Assembly: GCA_039621445.1 (NCBI GenBank)
Contig: CP154956.1
Span: 10,911,443-10,975,442 of the forward strand
Length of the DNA stretch: 64,000 bases
Origin: Euglena gracilis
Taxonomy: Eukaryota > Euglenida > Euglenophyceae > Euglenales
Direction: 5' to 3'
The position numbers and the translations under genes are program-made. Positions 42,946 through 54,524 of this stretch are shown here, in pieces (position 1 is the first letter of the stretch; each line of letters starts with the position of its first letter). A model generated the notes under the pieces. The model had not been told where the DNA came from. It saw nothing but the letters and a program-made list of their open reading frames with translations, and searched no databases.

Positions 42946-44053
42946 CCTTGTGAAATGGCCATTTTTTGAGGAAAAAGTTCTAAAGTCATTTTTTTGGTCA
43001 TCAAAAGGTGACGTTTTTTAGTTTTTCCAGACGTTTTTTTTGTTGTGTTTTTTTTTAAAAAAAACATGTTTTTTTAAAACTAAGTCCCCAAAACTCCCCA
43101 TTTTTGGCCATTTTAGGCCATTTAAGGCCATTTTAGGCCATTTTAGCTATGGGGGCCTGCATATGGGTCCCAAAATGTGTCAAAAAAAAACACCCGGCGC
43201 CAAAGGCGCCGGAAAAAAATTTTCGGGTCCAAAACTGCCCTGGGGGGGTCCTTGAGGGCGGTCCTTAACTAAAATTAAAAAAATCCCCTCCCTTATGGAC
43301 CGCCCTGGTTTCAGGCCTCATATACCCACACCTCATACGCGTGGCAACTTCCAGGGGAGGTGAGAACCTTTGGAGGTTATCAACAGCTAACAGGACCGCG
43401 GTCAATTAACCCCCTCCCATGTCCAACAACCGGTAACCTCTGTCCTCCAACCTGGGTGGGGTGGTCGTCGGACTCAGGGGTCGTCGTCGGGGGGGTTAAA
43501 ATGCCATGATGAATATTGCATATACATTGCTAAGCAATGCCCCCTCATGAACCCTTCCGGACTAATGACACTCAGATCGACAACCAGACAGCCAGGTCCC
43601 AAAACCTGATCTGCAATAACCGTCGCTCTGCACCGAGGGGCATTGAAGTGCAGAGGGAGGGGGCACGCTGCAGTGTTGCCAGGCGCACTTTTATCAAAAT
43701 CCTCAAGTGGTTGACATCACCAAAAACTTCGCCCAGCAATGCAAAAAGTTTTGATGCAGATGCAGAGAAAAAAATTCTGATTTCCCAATTACAAGCCCCT
43801 TCTCCAAGCAATGCTTTTTCGCGGGACAGAACAGCACCGCTTCCGTTTTTCCAGTGACGGCAATTTTCTATAAAGGCAATTTCTTTTCTAATGCGGGACC
43901 ATTCTAATTGTCTCTTTGATGCCCAACTCACCGCGTGGGATCAAACTCCAGGACTGCTTCCCTGGCGGCAATCAAACCGTTTTTTGTTGATCCATCGTGT
44001 GCCCTCAAACAAACACAATTACACCCTGGTGAACAATTCACCCCCCTCCCGAG

Positions 44054-44164
44054 CAGGGGTTTTCTGAAGGACCCCCGGGGTCCCGAGGGCCGGCTGGAAA
44101 AAACAGTGTTGGCTGGCTGGATCCCCCGGGGGGCAGGGTCCCCTCCGGCTTGAGAAAACTCCTG
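44054..44164. mobile_element. CAGG-type MITE with 8-bp TSD
   Basis: 111 bp; ends CAGGGGTTTTCTGAAGGACC and GGCTTGAGAAAACTCCTG. Perfect 8-bp duplication CTCCCGAG at 44046-44053 and 44165-44172. Same subfamily as 478-613 (shared GGACCCCCGGGG, CTGGCTGGAT). Confidence 0.85.
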
Positions 44165-46068
44165 CTCCCGAGTTGAGTCACTTCGCAGGGAGCAGTTCTA
44201 CCAGAGGCATGTTTTCTGAACAAGGCGCATGGGGGTGGAAGAGCGTCGGCCCTCGCAGAGCGCGAGGGAGACACAGGGCGTGCGTGGGGGCTCCGTTCCG
44301 CCTCCCGCATGGAGGTAGGGGGGTGGCGCGAGGGGAGGTGGCGACAGAGCCAAAGGACGGAAAGGGTGGTGCGGCGGTGGCCTGGAACCGGTGGAGCCGT
44401 GGTCTGGTGGACCTCCGCCCGGTCAAGCCCCGACAAAGCTCGCGGCCGGACCCCTCCCGTAAACCCTCCACTCAAAGTCAGCAATTCGGTTTCCTTTGAT
44501 TGGAGGTTATCTTTGGGCAAAGGGACATTTTCCACAGCCAAAAGAAACTTCAAAAAAGTGTTCTCTGACCGGGGGGATTATGCCGTGACACAGGGTATGT
44601 TGGGCATACTGTGAGGTGGGGGAGGGGGACAAGGATGTTGGGCTACCCCCCTGGGAAACTGTCTCCAGACAAATCAGCGGGTGTAGAGGGTAGAGGATAT
44701 TTTTCTGCGGGTCTGCGTCAGAGGACAAACGTTGACATTTTCGACCCCTGGTGACAAAAAAAAAACGGAAAAGGATTTTTTCCACAAAGTTTGTGACCAG
44801 AAGCTGAAAAAAATGCTCGGAACTTTTTTAACCCTGGAAATTGCCTTTTTAAAATGCGAAAAATTTCAGAAATTTCTTAGGAGACAGGTCAGTAGGTGCA
44901 AGGTGGGAGAAAAGCCTACGAGGACAGGTCAGCGGGTCCGGGGGGGGGGGTGGAGGACAGTTTCTGGGGGGGGGTCTCTATTGATGCCAGAGAGGGCCAG
45001 CTCCAACCCACGAGGCAGAATAGTTGATCGCCACCAAACTGCGGTCGTGTTTGCCCTTTTCTTTTCGCTTTGAGGAGGCTGTCCGGGGGGGGAGGTCGAT
45101 GAAGCCTGAAGGTTCTGAACAGGGCGTCGCTTGGTGAACCTGCTGGAACATTTGGGCTGGCTGGAAGGCTGCTGGCTGACCAGATTCTTGTCTGTTTATG
45201 GCCGGCGCTAACTTGGCTTCTTGCCCAGTTTGCTGCGTGGCGAGTGGCCAGCTGCTGGCTGACCCCCCCCCCCCATGGAGGTCCCCCGGCTGGAACTGGG
45301 TACCAAAAAAAAATCAAAAAAATAGAAACTCCAAAAATGCCCCCCAAAAACTGTGACTTGTAGGAAAAAAGTCAATTTTTGACCAAAATTTGCCCTGGCC
45401 AGCCCAAATCCGACCCATTTTGCTCATTTTGGCCCATTTTTGTACCTCCGAAAGCCAAAAAATCCGTCACCATCCAGCCGTCCTTTGGGCGGCTGAAAAA
45501 TGATCAGAACTCGTCGACGAGGGGGGGGGTCTTCCTGAAATAATAATCTGCGGTCTCAGGCCCCCTGGAATTTCGAACCGAACGCAGTTTTCAGCTCTGT
45601 CACAAAGGGAGAGAATGTGGAGTATGTGGAGAATGAAGAGTATATCCATGCAGAGACAAACAAAGTGTGGTGGTGCTGGTGAACAGGCAGAATGTGCGCA
45701 AGCCCATTGGGGGGAGGAGTCTCGGGTGCCCTGGGTGCAGTCCAGGTAGGCAGTTGCCCCATTCTTCTGCCCTCCCCAAAAGGGGTCCCCTTTGTTTGGG
45801 GAGGGAGGGGGTAGTCCCCACACAAGAGGGACCGGTATTCCCAAGTTCCGTCGTAATGATGTATTACGTATTTTCCCAAGTTCCGTCAAAAAGAAGCAGG
45901 CTTGTCCTCGATTCAACGCCTTCTGGGGCACCTGCGTCAAGTGCCCAGAGACGTTTTGGATCAGTATCCAGGCAAGTTTAGCCATGTGCTCTGGGGGGGG
46001 AGTATGAGGCGCATTCAAGTGCCGCCCCCCCCCCCCAGGAGTCGGCCTCGCCTCAAATCCAGCCTGAC

Positions 46069-46152
46069 TGCCGCGCAGGTTTGGAGGCGGGGCGCTGCGG
46101 GCCGCGGGGTCACGTTTACTGCAGCCAGGGAGCCGGACGGTGCAGTCGACCC
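46069..46152 (-). CDS. Candidate exon, unknown protein
   Basis: After catcag reads GSTAPSGSLAAVNVTPRP then AAPRLQTCAA to a gtcagg donor, phase 0/0. Linker-like composition. Weak. Confidence 0.33.
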
Positions 46153-47134
46153 CTGATGGGGGATGCAGCGGTGTGGCTGAAGGGTGGGGATAGCCAAGGT
46201 GTTAAGTGTGGGGGGGGGTCTCAGACCACCTCCCCTGGGGGGTCGACCCCCCGGGGGGAAAAGGTAGCAGGAATTATTTGAGAGGCTTCAAAAAAAGCCC
46301 CGATATTACATTTCAGCGATTTTTTTTCAAAAAAATTCAATTCACAGAAACAATGGCAAAAAAACGTAAGTTTTCCGGCGCGAAGCACCGGGCAAGAATT
46401 AATTTGGTTCCAGGAGGGTACCGGACCCCCCCCCAGCTCGGAAGGGGGAGTTGGACCCTGTACAAAACAACTGCTCACTTAATACCCTGGGCAAAGCTGG
46501 CAGGGGCGGGGGAGAGATTTGAAGACAGGTCAGGTGGGAGAGTCCAGGCCCCTGTGTTCACTGCGGTGGTCTCATTGGGGGCTTTCATGTCCTCTTTTAG
46601 GGAGGAAACCGGCGGACTTACGAAATGCAACAAACACAAAAAAAACCCCAAGAGCTTCAAATACTAAGAAGAGCCTGAACAAGGCCGGACGTTGCATTGT
46701 GACCATTCACTGCAAAGATCTGGAGGGTCGCCGGACGGAGAAGGGACCTCCTTGCTGCAGGTGTGACAGCAAGGAATGAAGGTTGCTACCCTAGTGCGAT
46801 GCGGGGCGTTCTGGGCGTTCCGCCAACTGCATGGGCCTCCGGGGTTGTTGAAAGAAAGACCGGCAGATCCTCAGGCTCTTGTCGGGGGCATGAGGAGTGG
46901 GCCCGCACTCCGGGAGTGGTGTGGACTGTGAGGGGCAGGCTGACTTTGACCAACCCCCGAGGGGGAGGGGGGGTCGCAGGCTGATTAGGGGTGATTTGGC
47001 ACCCACAGGCATCCACATCCAACCCCCCTCGGGGGGGGGGGGGCACAGAGCCAAAGATTTTTGGCCTGGGCACTCAGTCCAGCACTCCGCACCGAAGGTC
47101 CATTCTAGGACAGATTTTTGATGGTCAAGAAAGC

Positions 47135-47352
<218 letters not shown>

Positions 47353-47498
47353 CCACACAGGAGGGTCCCCCGAGGGTGAGGGCAATGCCTGCCTGCTAAG
47401 GCACCCACCCCTTGGGGTCCCTTGGGGTGGGGCTGCACCTTAAAATTCAGCCTGGTGGTGGTGGAGTGGGGGGGGGGAGGCTCAGGCAGCGGCCATAC

Positions 47499-47555
47499 TT
47501 GCGAGGCAGGGCTCCAGCAGCTTATACACCTGGATGTAGTTGAGCCATGGGGAGG
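47499..47555 (-). CDS. Candidate exon, unknown protein
   Basis: Between gtgcag and gtatgg the frame reads SPWLNYIQVYKLLEPCLA. Convincing splice sites and an amphipathic helix-like peptide; the protein was not recognised. Same strand as the candidate exons at 46-54 kb. Confidence 0.5.
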
Positions 47556-47809
47556 CTGCACTGGGTAGGGGGGTCAGGGCTGTACAGGAAGGCACAGGGC
47601 TTCAAGGACTCCCGTTCAGCCCTGTCCTTTTTATTTTGTTTTTGTTTCGTGTTTGGAAGGGGGGCTTGAGACGGAAGGCAACAATGACCTCCCATCTTCT
47701 GCAAAGTGCCAAAAAGAAATTGAAACCCGTGTCTCACCCAGAAGTTGGTCCCCCGGGTCTAAAAACCTTTGTCCCCTCTGTGGGGGGCAGGGTACCCCCC
47801 CCCACGGGA

Positions 47810-48071
47810 AAACTGTCACCTGACTGGCCGGCCAGTACCGGGGACCCTGACAAATTCCTATCATGACAGGTTGGCCGGTACCAAGGATCCTGAGAGTTTC
47901 CCGGAGGGCATTTCAAGGGAAAGTCAATCAAAAAAATGACCCTGACAGGTTGGCCAGCACCCGGACCCTGACAACTTCCAATCCTGACAGGTTGGCCGGC
48001 ACCAGGGACCCTGACAGTTTCCCGGATGGGACGCTGACAGGTTCTCGGGCATGACAGTTTCCCGGGGGGGG
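47810..48071. mobile_element. GGGAAACTGTCA-TIR element, three- to four-unit copy
   Basis: Left GGGAAAACTGTCACCTGAC, right GGCATGACAGTTTCCCGGGG, with units of GACAGGTTGGCCGGYACC and GGGACCCTGACARNTTCC. Contains a unique insertion (about 47905-47945) absent from other copies. Confidence 0.8.
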
Positions 48072-48379
48072 GGGTGTTGCCCAGGACACGCAGTGCTGTT
48101 GACACAGGTTTTGGGTTGACGAGACATTTTCGCAACGCCTGCATTAAAAACTCCCCAGTGACCACAACTTCCACAAGTTCCAGGCAACAGTGCAAGCAAT
48201 GGCCAAGAGCAGTTCCGGTCTGCAAAAGGACGACTGGCCACCACCGAAAATTTGTGGTTTTTATTTTGTTTTGAGGTCACATGGCAGACCACATTTCATT
48301 ACATTTCATTACAGACCCCCACTAATTCCTGGAGGCCCTGTATTATTATTATTAGGGCAGTTTCGTACCACAGATTTTT

Positions 48380-48840
48380 GGTGATGTAAACCCCCCCAAA
48401 AATAAGACCCCCCCATAAAATGGACCCCCCCAAAAATAAGACCCCCCCCGGCCGGTCCGAGCAAAAATCCATGAAATGGACCTCCCCATAAGTAAGACCC
48501 CCTCCCTGCCGGCGCGAAGCGCCGTATTTTTTTCGAAGCGCCGTATTTTTTGAAAAGTGGGACATTTTTGGGGGGTAAATCTGCCATTTTGGGACAGTTT
48601 TCACACAATTCAGCATATTTCCCCCTTGTTTGTCTGGCGTGAAGCGCCGAATTTTCGAAAATTGGTATTTTGAGGGGCATTTTTGGACATTTTGGGGGGG
48701 TGTAATTTTTTTTCAGCAAAAATCCATAAAATGGACACCCCCCCCCATGAATAAGACCCCCCCCCTCGGGCTTTCCAGGAACCGACCCATGAAATGGACC
48801 CCCGGTCTTATTTTGGGGGGGGTTTACTGAAGGAATGTCC
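48380..48840. repeat. Short inverted modules AATAAGACCCCCCC / TAAAATGGACCCCCC
   Basis: Repeated CCCCCAAAAATAAGACCCCC and ATGAAATGGACCCCC modules surrounding three GGCGYGAAGCGCCG hairpins. Similar to the AATATAAARCCCCCC arrays at 55.33 and 59.17-59.95 kb. Confidence 0.65.
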
Positions 48841-48975
48841 ACAGGCTGAGAAATCCAAGAGTGTACGCTTTGTGTGTTTGAAATTGCCGATGACCATGCC
48901 ACTTCCGGGCCTGTCCTGTCATCATCAAAAAAAAAAGACCACAGTGACGTTGCAACCGAGCAGCGAACAGCCCAC

Positions 48976-49065
48976 CCATGGGCGACCAGGTCCACCAGCG
49001 GGGGATTGCCCAGCGGCACCTTCGCCACCATCCCCAGGATGTCGGGGACAGGGTGGGGCGCGGGT
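48976..49065 (-). CDS. Candidate exon, unknown protein
   Basis: After cctcag reads PAPHPVPDILGMVAKVPLGN then PPLVDLVAH, ending at gtgggc. Hydrophobic, well-formed helix-loop sequence with strong GC3 bias like the OXA1 exons, so likely real. No family assignment. Confidence 0.55.
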
Positions 49066-49317
49066 CTGAGGACGAAAGCGCCAAGAAACCAGGTTGGCTG
49101 TGGCCCAGAGGACCCGTGGGTCGGCACCCACCCACCAACACCAACCCACCTGCCCTTGGGGGGGGGGGGGGTAGATTGGGGGGACCTTTTGAATCAGTTT
49201 TGGGGTCCAATTTTTTCTGCCGCAAATTTAGGCATCATTTTTGACCGAGAATAAGTGTATGGGGACATTTAGAAGTTAAGCGGCCACCCGCAACCATTGA
49301 GTGGGGGGGCAAACCTC

Positions 49318-49363
49318 CCTCGGAGGAGGAGGAGGAGGAGGAGGAGGAGGACGAGGAGGAGGA
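49318..49363. repeat. GGA/GAG microsatellite
   Basis: About 14 GGA triplets, adjoining a decayed foldback element with GCGCCTTCGGCACC and right end TTTAAAAGAAGCCCGG (to about 49633). Confidence 0.9.
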
Positions 49364-50232
49364 GGCCTTGTCTGGGGTTCCTGCCCAAAGCAGACACCCC
49401 CCCATTATGGGTCGGTTTCGGCCCGCTGCCTGCCGACCAAGCCAATTTGACCTTGAAAACGGCCATTTTCGCCCCCCCAGCGCCTTCGGCACCATGAGGC
49501 ACCACGTGCTACAGCATGAACCACCCCAAAACCCAACCTCCCCCCCGTGGGGGGTCAAAAGTGCCCTACCCCCCCTGTCTGCCCATAGCATTCCCCCGGG
49601 AGGTGCGACTTTCCTTTAAAAGAAGCCCGGTGGGGGAACATGTGAATCAAATCCTCTTCACACGTTTTCATTTTTCATCAGCAGCGACAAAAGACTCTAG
49701 GTAGGGAAGCTGAGAGGCCTTCGCTGTCCTCCAGAGGGGAAGACGACTGGCAACTTTTCGCGGTGACAAATATGTGTGGAAGCATTTATTTGTTTCGTTT
49801 TGGTTTCTTTCCCCTCTAAACATGGGTGACTTCAATAAAATTCAAGTCATTTATTTTTTTAAAAAATATCATTCAACAAAGAAGGTTTAAAAATAAAATG
49901 ATTTGCATTTCTTACTTTTGGGGTGCATTGTGAATAAAGAAGGTCTGTCGTGCCAACGCCAATTTAAGGGGCGGTCGGATGCGGGTTTCGGGGTGAGTAA
50001 TTTGTGCAAATGTGCAATATCGGGCCAGAAACGGGTGCATAACCCCCACAAAGCTTTTTTGCAGGATGCAATATCGGCATGTCAATGCACCTTCCCCAAG
50101 TGATGCATCACGTGGCATCTATTTAAAAAAAGCAACTGTCTCGCAACCACTGTGATCACTGACACAAGACAACAGAAACCCACACATCCATCATTTGCGT
50201 TGGTGTGAACGCGGGCAGAACGACGCCCCGAC

Positions 50233-50326
50233 GGTGACGGGAAGGCCAGCCATTTTGAGGCTCATGGCACAGTCGCTGGGGGTGATGTACCCATCGACCG
50301 CCGGCACCGGCACAGGCTTGGCACAG
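50233..50326 (-). CDS. Candidate exon, unknown protein
   Basis: After ctgag reads CAKPVPVPAVDGYITPSD then CAMSLKMAGLPVT, ending gtcggg. Mixed composition typical of a folded domain. Not recognised; listed as likely coding because of splice sites and strand agreement. Confidence 0.5.
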
Positions 50327-50808
50327 CTCAGGAGTAACCTCACCGGGCTTCTGTTTAGAACCCTGGGGGAGGGGTCCCCCACCCACCTAGCCCAGCCTGG
50401 CGCCCCCCTCCCCCCCCCCCCAGCAGGTCCGGCACCGACCCAACTGGTATCCCTGGGGGGGGGGTCTTCCAAGAATCCTGAACCTCACCCAAACTTTATT
50501 TATGACCTGAGGGGTTTTTTAGCACCCCAGGGGGGAGGGTTGGGGATGGGCTATGAGTTACCTGCCCGTGGCAGGTGCACCACCCCCAAAAGGGGACAGG
50601 TTTGGGTCCCAGACAAACACGCTACCCAAAACACTACCCACAGAACGCTGTTGTGGGGACCATATTGGCTCAGGCAGCCTCGGTGGATTCAAACAAGCCA
50701 CCTGACCAACTGCCTTGAAAAGGGGTCCCTGTTGGCTTCATCGTATGAAACAACTTTGGCGGGGGACAAATTGGCTCCAGCAGTTTGGGGGGCGGGGGGT
50801 TGAGTAAC

Positions 50809-50930
50809 GGGGGGGGTTGCTGGGCTCCGGGTCGTCGTCATCATCTGCCAGCCGGAATCGCATCTCCAGCTCCGAGAGCCGGAAGCACGGCTGGCCATCC
50901 CGCCCGTAGACGACCACAGGAAGCCCCCAC
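50809..50930 (-). CDS. Candidate exon with acidic end, unknown protein
   Basis: After ggcaag reads WGLPVVVYGRDGQPCFRLSE then LEMRFRLADDDDDPEPSNPP to a gttact donor. Beta-strand-like start then acidic linker. Unknown family. Confidence 0.45.
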
Positions 50931-50991
50931 CTTGCCACCCAGCCACCGGTTCCAGATGAATGCAGGAAAACGCTCACACCCACATGTGTGC

Positions 50992-51248
50992 CAGGCTTCT
51001 TTTTAAGACCCCCGGGGGGAGGGGGGGTCCCCCCCACCCACCCAGGGTGGTGTGGGAGCCCCGGGGGGGGGGGGACCCCTCCCCCCAAAATCGGGCCCGT
51101 TAAAAGCAATTTTCAAAAATTTTCGGCGCTTCGCGCCGAAAAGGTATACCCGGTGCCTCCGGCGCGGGACCCCCCCCCCCGGGGGTCCGGCCCCGGACCC
51201 ACCCACCCACCACCCCCCGGGGGGTCTGCTGACTTAAAAAGAAGCCTG
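50992..51248. mobile_element. CAGG-type MITE with 8-bp TSD (type copy)
   Basis: 257 bp; ends CAGGCTTCTTTTTAAGACC and GACTTAAAAAGAAGCCTG, perfect 8-bp duplication ATGTGTGC at 50984-50991 and 51249-51256. Core TTTTCGGCGCTTCGCGCCGA hairpin between opposing G/C stems. The best-preserved copy of the CAGGCTTC subfamily; relatives at 58363 and 62657. Confidence 0.9.
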
Positions 51249-51475
51249 ATGTGTGCGCAGCCACACACGTTGGATGAAGGCACGCAGGCAGGAGCTTGTG
51301 CGCATGCAGACCTGTCTACACGGAGGCGCAAACATTCTCACAATGTGCAACACACACATGCACGTGCACGCAGAGAGAGGGGGGGAAAGCGACTTTGCAG
51401 AAAGGAACGAGGCAACCTGAGACAGCAATCTTAGGATTTAGTGTGATGCGTGGCATATGGGTCAGGGCTTGGCAC

Positions 51476-51536
51476 AGCAGGGGGCAGCTGGATCGGCATC
51501 TTCCGCTTGGGGGTGTACGTGCTCAGCCCGCTGTCG
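51476..51536 (-). CDS. Candidate exon, unknown protein
   Basis: Between gccacag and gtgcca reads DSGLSTYTPKRKMPIQLPPA. Serine/basic/proline-rich, possibly a disordered region. Family unknown. Confidence 0.45.
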
Positions 51537-51986
51537 CTGTGGCGGGAGGCCCCCGCTCAGGAATAGGCTCAACCAAGGAGTCACCGAGGTGCCATGCGGA
51601 AACACAACAAACGATTTTCACAAAAAAAACGTCTGGAAAAGTTCCGAGGCCAACGCCAAGAATATCGGCCGGTGCTTATCCATTGAACTTGGGCGAAATT
51701 CTCATCAACCTGGTGATGGTTCGGGGGCAGGACCCGGGCTGTTTGGCCGAACTGGGTCGGTCAGCAGAGGTGTGGTGTGAATCCTGGTCCGTCTGTAGCT
51801 AACCTGCTTTGTTGGTCTCTTCGAAACTCATTCATGAAATACAGTTGCCGATCCAGAGGAGCGTTTTGGGGCCTGCGCTGACATGTCAAACCCTTTTGCT
51901 TTGTAAACCAAACTTCAAAACATCCGGCACAGAAAAGTTTCGAGGGAGATTGGGGCCGCTTCCACAGAAAAGGTGCACACACAAAC

Positions 51987-52068
51987 CGTGGCCTCGGCCG
52001 TTGCCCACGGAATCGTCGGACAGCGATGAGGAGTTGGCCAACTCACCGCCGATGGCACCCGGGACCGC
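51987..52068 (-). CDS. Candidate exon, unknown protein
   Basis: Between ttcacag and gtttgt reads AVPGAIGGELANSSSLSD then DSVGNGRGH. Disordered, Ser/Asp-rich; good splice sites. Possibly in the same protein as 51476-51536, although the phases do not join directly. Confidence 0.5.
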
Positions 52069-52099
52069 CTGTGAAATTGGAAAATGGAAAGTTTGGGAA

Positions 52100-52406
52100 C
52101 ATGCTTGTGCTTACCAACCGGGGGGGGAGGGGGGTGGGTGGGTGCTATAGGGTGCCTGCCCCCAGCAGGCACACCCCCAGGGGGGGGGGGGGGTAGGGGT
52201 CCGGGGGGGACCCAGAAAATTTTTATTGAAAATGGCCTTTTCCGGGCCCCCGGCACCTTCGGCACCGGGGTCGGAGGGTGCCTGCTATGGGCAGGCACCC
52301 CCCCCCAAAACCCTACCCCCGGGGGGGTCGGATCGGGTGCTATGGGGTGCCTGCCCCTAGCACCCCCCCCCCCCGTGGGGTAGGCACCCAACTAAGCACA
52401 AGCCTG
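52100..52406. mobile_element. CATG/CAGG-type MITE with 8-bp TSD
   Basis: 307 bp; ends CATGCTTGTGCTTACCAACC and CCAACTAAGCACAAGCCTG. Perfect 8-bp duplication TTTGGGAA at 52092-52099 and 52407-52414. Contains GGGTGCCTGCCCCCAGCAGG stems and the GGCACCTTCGGCACC hairpin; same plan as 34378-34694. Confidence 0.85.
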
Positions 52407-52908
52407 TTTGGGAAATCGCTCAAATCCCTGCCAGCTTTTATCGTCAGTCAAATTAATGAACCGTTAACTCCTCTGCAGGGTGGATGTGCAACAACGGGCA
52501 ATGGCAAAAAAAAAACTGCAAAAAATGCAAGTTGCATGGAAATACCTTCAAAAGCTCCCCAGAGCTGTACACTTGCTGCTGGAGAGGACTTGAATATTTT
52601 CACCTCCATTGGGGCAAGTTAGTTTCACTTTGGAACATTATTTACTCTGCAACATGGGGCATGTTTTGGACAAATATTCACGTTCTTCTGAAAAAAGGAC
52701 ATATGCAAGCATGGAGAAAACAGTGTCTTGCCCTTTTTTCAAAAGAATGCCAAAAATCAAAAGAAACAATGAAACAATGCAAAAACCAAACACACCAATC
52801 ACACCAAAAGAAAATGTGGTGCAAACTTGTATTGACGTGGTTGATTTCCCAGTTGCAAGCACATGTATCATCATAATGGATTATATTATCTTAGTATTGT
52901 TGTTAGGT

Positions 52909-52914
<6 letters not shown>

Positions 52915-52951
<37 letters not shown>

Positions 52952-52952
52952 T
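52915..52952. repeat. TGC triplet microsatellite
   Basis: About ten TGC triplets flanked by TGT. Sits in AT-rich DNA with no exon. Confidence 0.85.
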
Positions 52953-53231
52953 TGTGATTTCCTAAATTGGTCCAAAATGCGCAGTGTGCAACTCCCAGCT
53001 GATGTAGAGCAATTTGCCTGTGCAATTTGTGCGAATTGTGCAAAAAAAAATTGTGCAGATTTGATGGATGATAAATGTGATGGGCATATTTCCTCCCTGC
53101 CCCTCAGGCACAAGACGCAGAGACGCGTACACAAAGACACCACAATGAAAACATACTCCCACGTGTTGTAAAGTGAGGGCGAGGTGAGTGCAGAGAGAAA
53201 CAGAATGTATGGAAATGTGCCGCTGTGTTCT

Positions 53232-53301
53232 TTGGCCCCGCGCGGGTGGGGAGCTCAGTGGGCAGGGTCTCGATCACGATGGAGATCTCCGGCCCACCAA
53301 G
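53232..53301 (-). CDS. Candidate exon, unknown protein (end uncertain)
   Basis: After ttccccag the frame reads LGGPEISIVIETLPTELPTR then AGPKN; no clear GT donor could be chosen. Plausible coding because of acceptor and composition. Confidence 0.33.
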
Positions 53302-53510
53302 CTGGGGGAAGAGCGTGGCCAGCGTAGTGAAGGGGGAGGGAGGGTGTAGGGGCTCTGGAGAGGGAGGGGGTGGGGTTGGCTTGGGTTGGACCAGAAGGCG
53401 TGGGGGGTCGACCCCCCCACAGCACCCACCAAAAGGGCCGGGCAGGGCAGAATGGGAAGGCCTGGTGGTGGGGGGGGGGTCGATTTCCCTCACCCCAGGG
53501 GGGGGGGGGG

Positions 53511-53613
53511 ATGCAACTTGGCCCTTCAAATTATGCAAGTCAAAAAAAATGCAAAAAATGCAAATTTCAGAAAAACCTGATTATGCAAAAAAATGCAAAT
53601 TATGCAAATTGCA
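53511..53613. mobile_element. ATATGCAACTTG-TIR element, copy 2
   Basis: ATGCAACTTGGCCCTTCAAA to CAAATTGCATATTCCCCC with ATGCAAAAA interior. Near-identical at the left to 26144 onward, but with a shorter A-rich middle. Confidence 0.75.
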
Positions 53614-53976
53614 TATTCCCCCCCTGCTCACCCGGGAGGGGGGGGGTGGTCGACCCTCCCCACCCTCCACAGCATTTTCACAGATTTTAAAAAAATTTTC
53701 CCGGCACCTTCGGCGCCGGGAAACATTTGGGGGGTGTCAAAAACTGGTGCTCCCGGAAATACGGGAGGAGGTGGTGGTGGGGTGGGGGGTTGGTCGATCC
53801 CCCCCACCACCCTGGCTGTTTGGCCGATTCCCGCACTGCCCTGGGGCCAGGGGGGGGGGGGGGGGGGGATCTGGGGGCCTTGGGTTGCCCTCCCAGCCGC
53901 CGCTGATCATGAACCGGGACGCTGACCGAAACGTCCCGAACGGGCGGCAACGTTCTCGGTGGTCCTCCGCGGCGAC

Positions 53977-54034
53977 CGGGGCGGCTTTGGCGAAGCCCCG
54001 CGCAACGGCGTCGGGATCGATCCCTGGCACCGGC
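53977..54034 (-). CDS. Candidate exon, unknown protein
   Basis: After ggagcag reads PVPGIDPDAVARGFAKAAP to gtcgcc. The frame remains open further (VAAEDHRER). Unknown family. Confidence 0.4.
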
Positions 54035-54148
54035 CTGCTCCACCGACCCGCCCCGGGTTTCAAGGGGGGGGGAGCTCCCTGAAGCACCCCGGCGCTGAAT
54101 GCGCCGGGAACAGGGGTTTCTCAAGACCGGGGAGGGAGGGGGGGAGGG

Positions 54149-54240
54149 GTTAAACACACTTGACCGCCTACAAACTCTTTACGCCCAATAATTCCGGATA
54201 ACGCTCGCATCTCCCGTATTACCGCGGCTGCTGGCACGGC
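54149..54240 (-). rRNA. Plastid/cyanobacterial-type 16S rRNA fragment (organelle-to-nucleus insertion)
   Basis: On the minus strand it begins GTGCCAGCAGCCGCGGTAAT (the 530-loop consensus), continues ACGGGAGATGCGAGCG, TTATCCGGAATTATTGGGCG, TAAAGAGTTTGTAGGCGG and ends near GTCAAGTGTGTTTAA. That covers about 90 nt of small-subunit rRNA around E. coli positions 515-605. TTATCCGGAATTATTGGGCG is of cyanobacterial/plastid (or some bacterial) type, not the alphaproteobacterial type expected from mitochondria. Both sides are G/C-run nuclear repeat DNA, so it is a non-functional fragment, probably a NUPT. Confidence 0.85.
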
Positions 54241-54524
54241 ACCCACCCACCCACCCCCTGGGGTGGGGCCCGGGGGGGGGGGGCGGGGGACCCACCCACT
54301 TCTGCCCGAATGTGGCCAAAAATGCTAAAAATAGCACCTTTTTCAAAAGTTTCGGCCCAAGAAAAAATTTTTGGCCTAAAAGTGGCCTAAAGTGACTGGA
54401 AAGTGGCCAGTTTTCCTGAGTGGCCGACCCCCCCCCCCGGGAGGACGGTGGTGACTGACTGGTTTCCTGAAAAAAAGTGGCTGACTGGTTTTTTAGAGAG
54501 TGGAATGACCCCAGGGGGCCCACA

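Larger units (their letters stand above)
40208..46068. other. 5.9-kb stretch without supported exon
   Basis: AT-rich DNA at 40.2-40.9 kb, repeats at 41.4-43.3 kb and GC-rich open frames on both strands at 44.17-44.50 kb. The plus frame of the latter contains MFSEQGAWGWKSVGPRR, but there is no conserved motif or splice evidence. I see no gene that I can defend. Confidence 0.4.

Noticed and set aside
44173-44499. 108-codon plus-strand frame starting near MFSEQGAWGW
   Set aside because: High GC content keeps several frames open here; no conserved motif, no splice pair, and the minus strand is equally open.
54149-54240. Functional 16S rRNA gene
   Set aside because: Only about 90 nt of roughly 1500 are present, ending abruptly in repeat DNA; a transferred fragment is the only reasonable reading.
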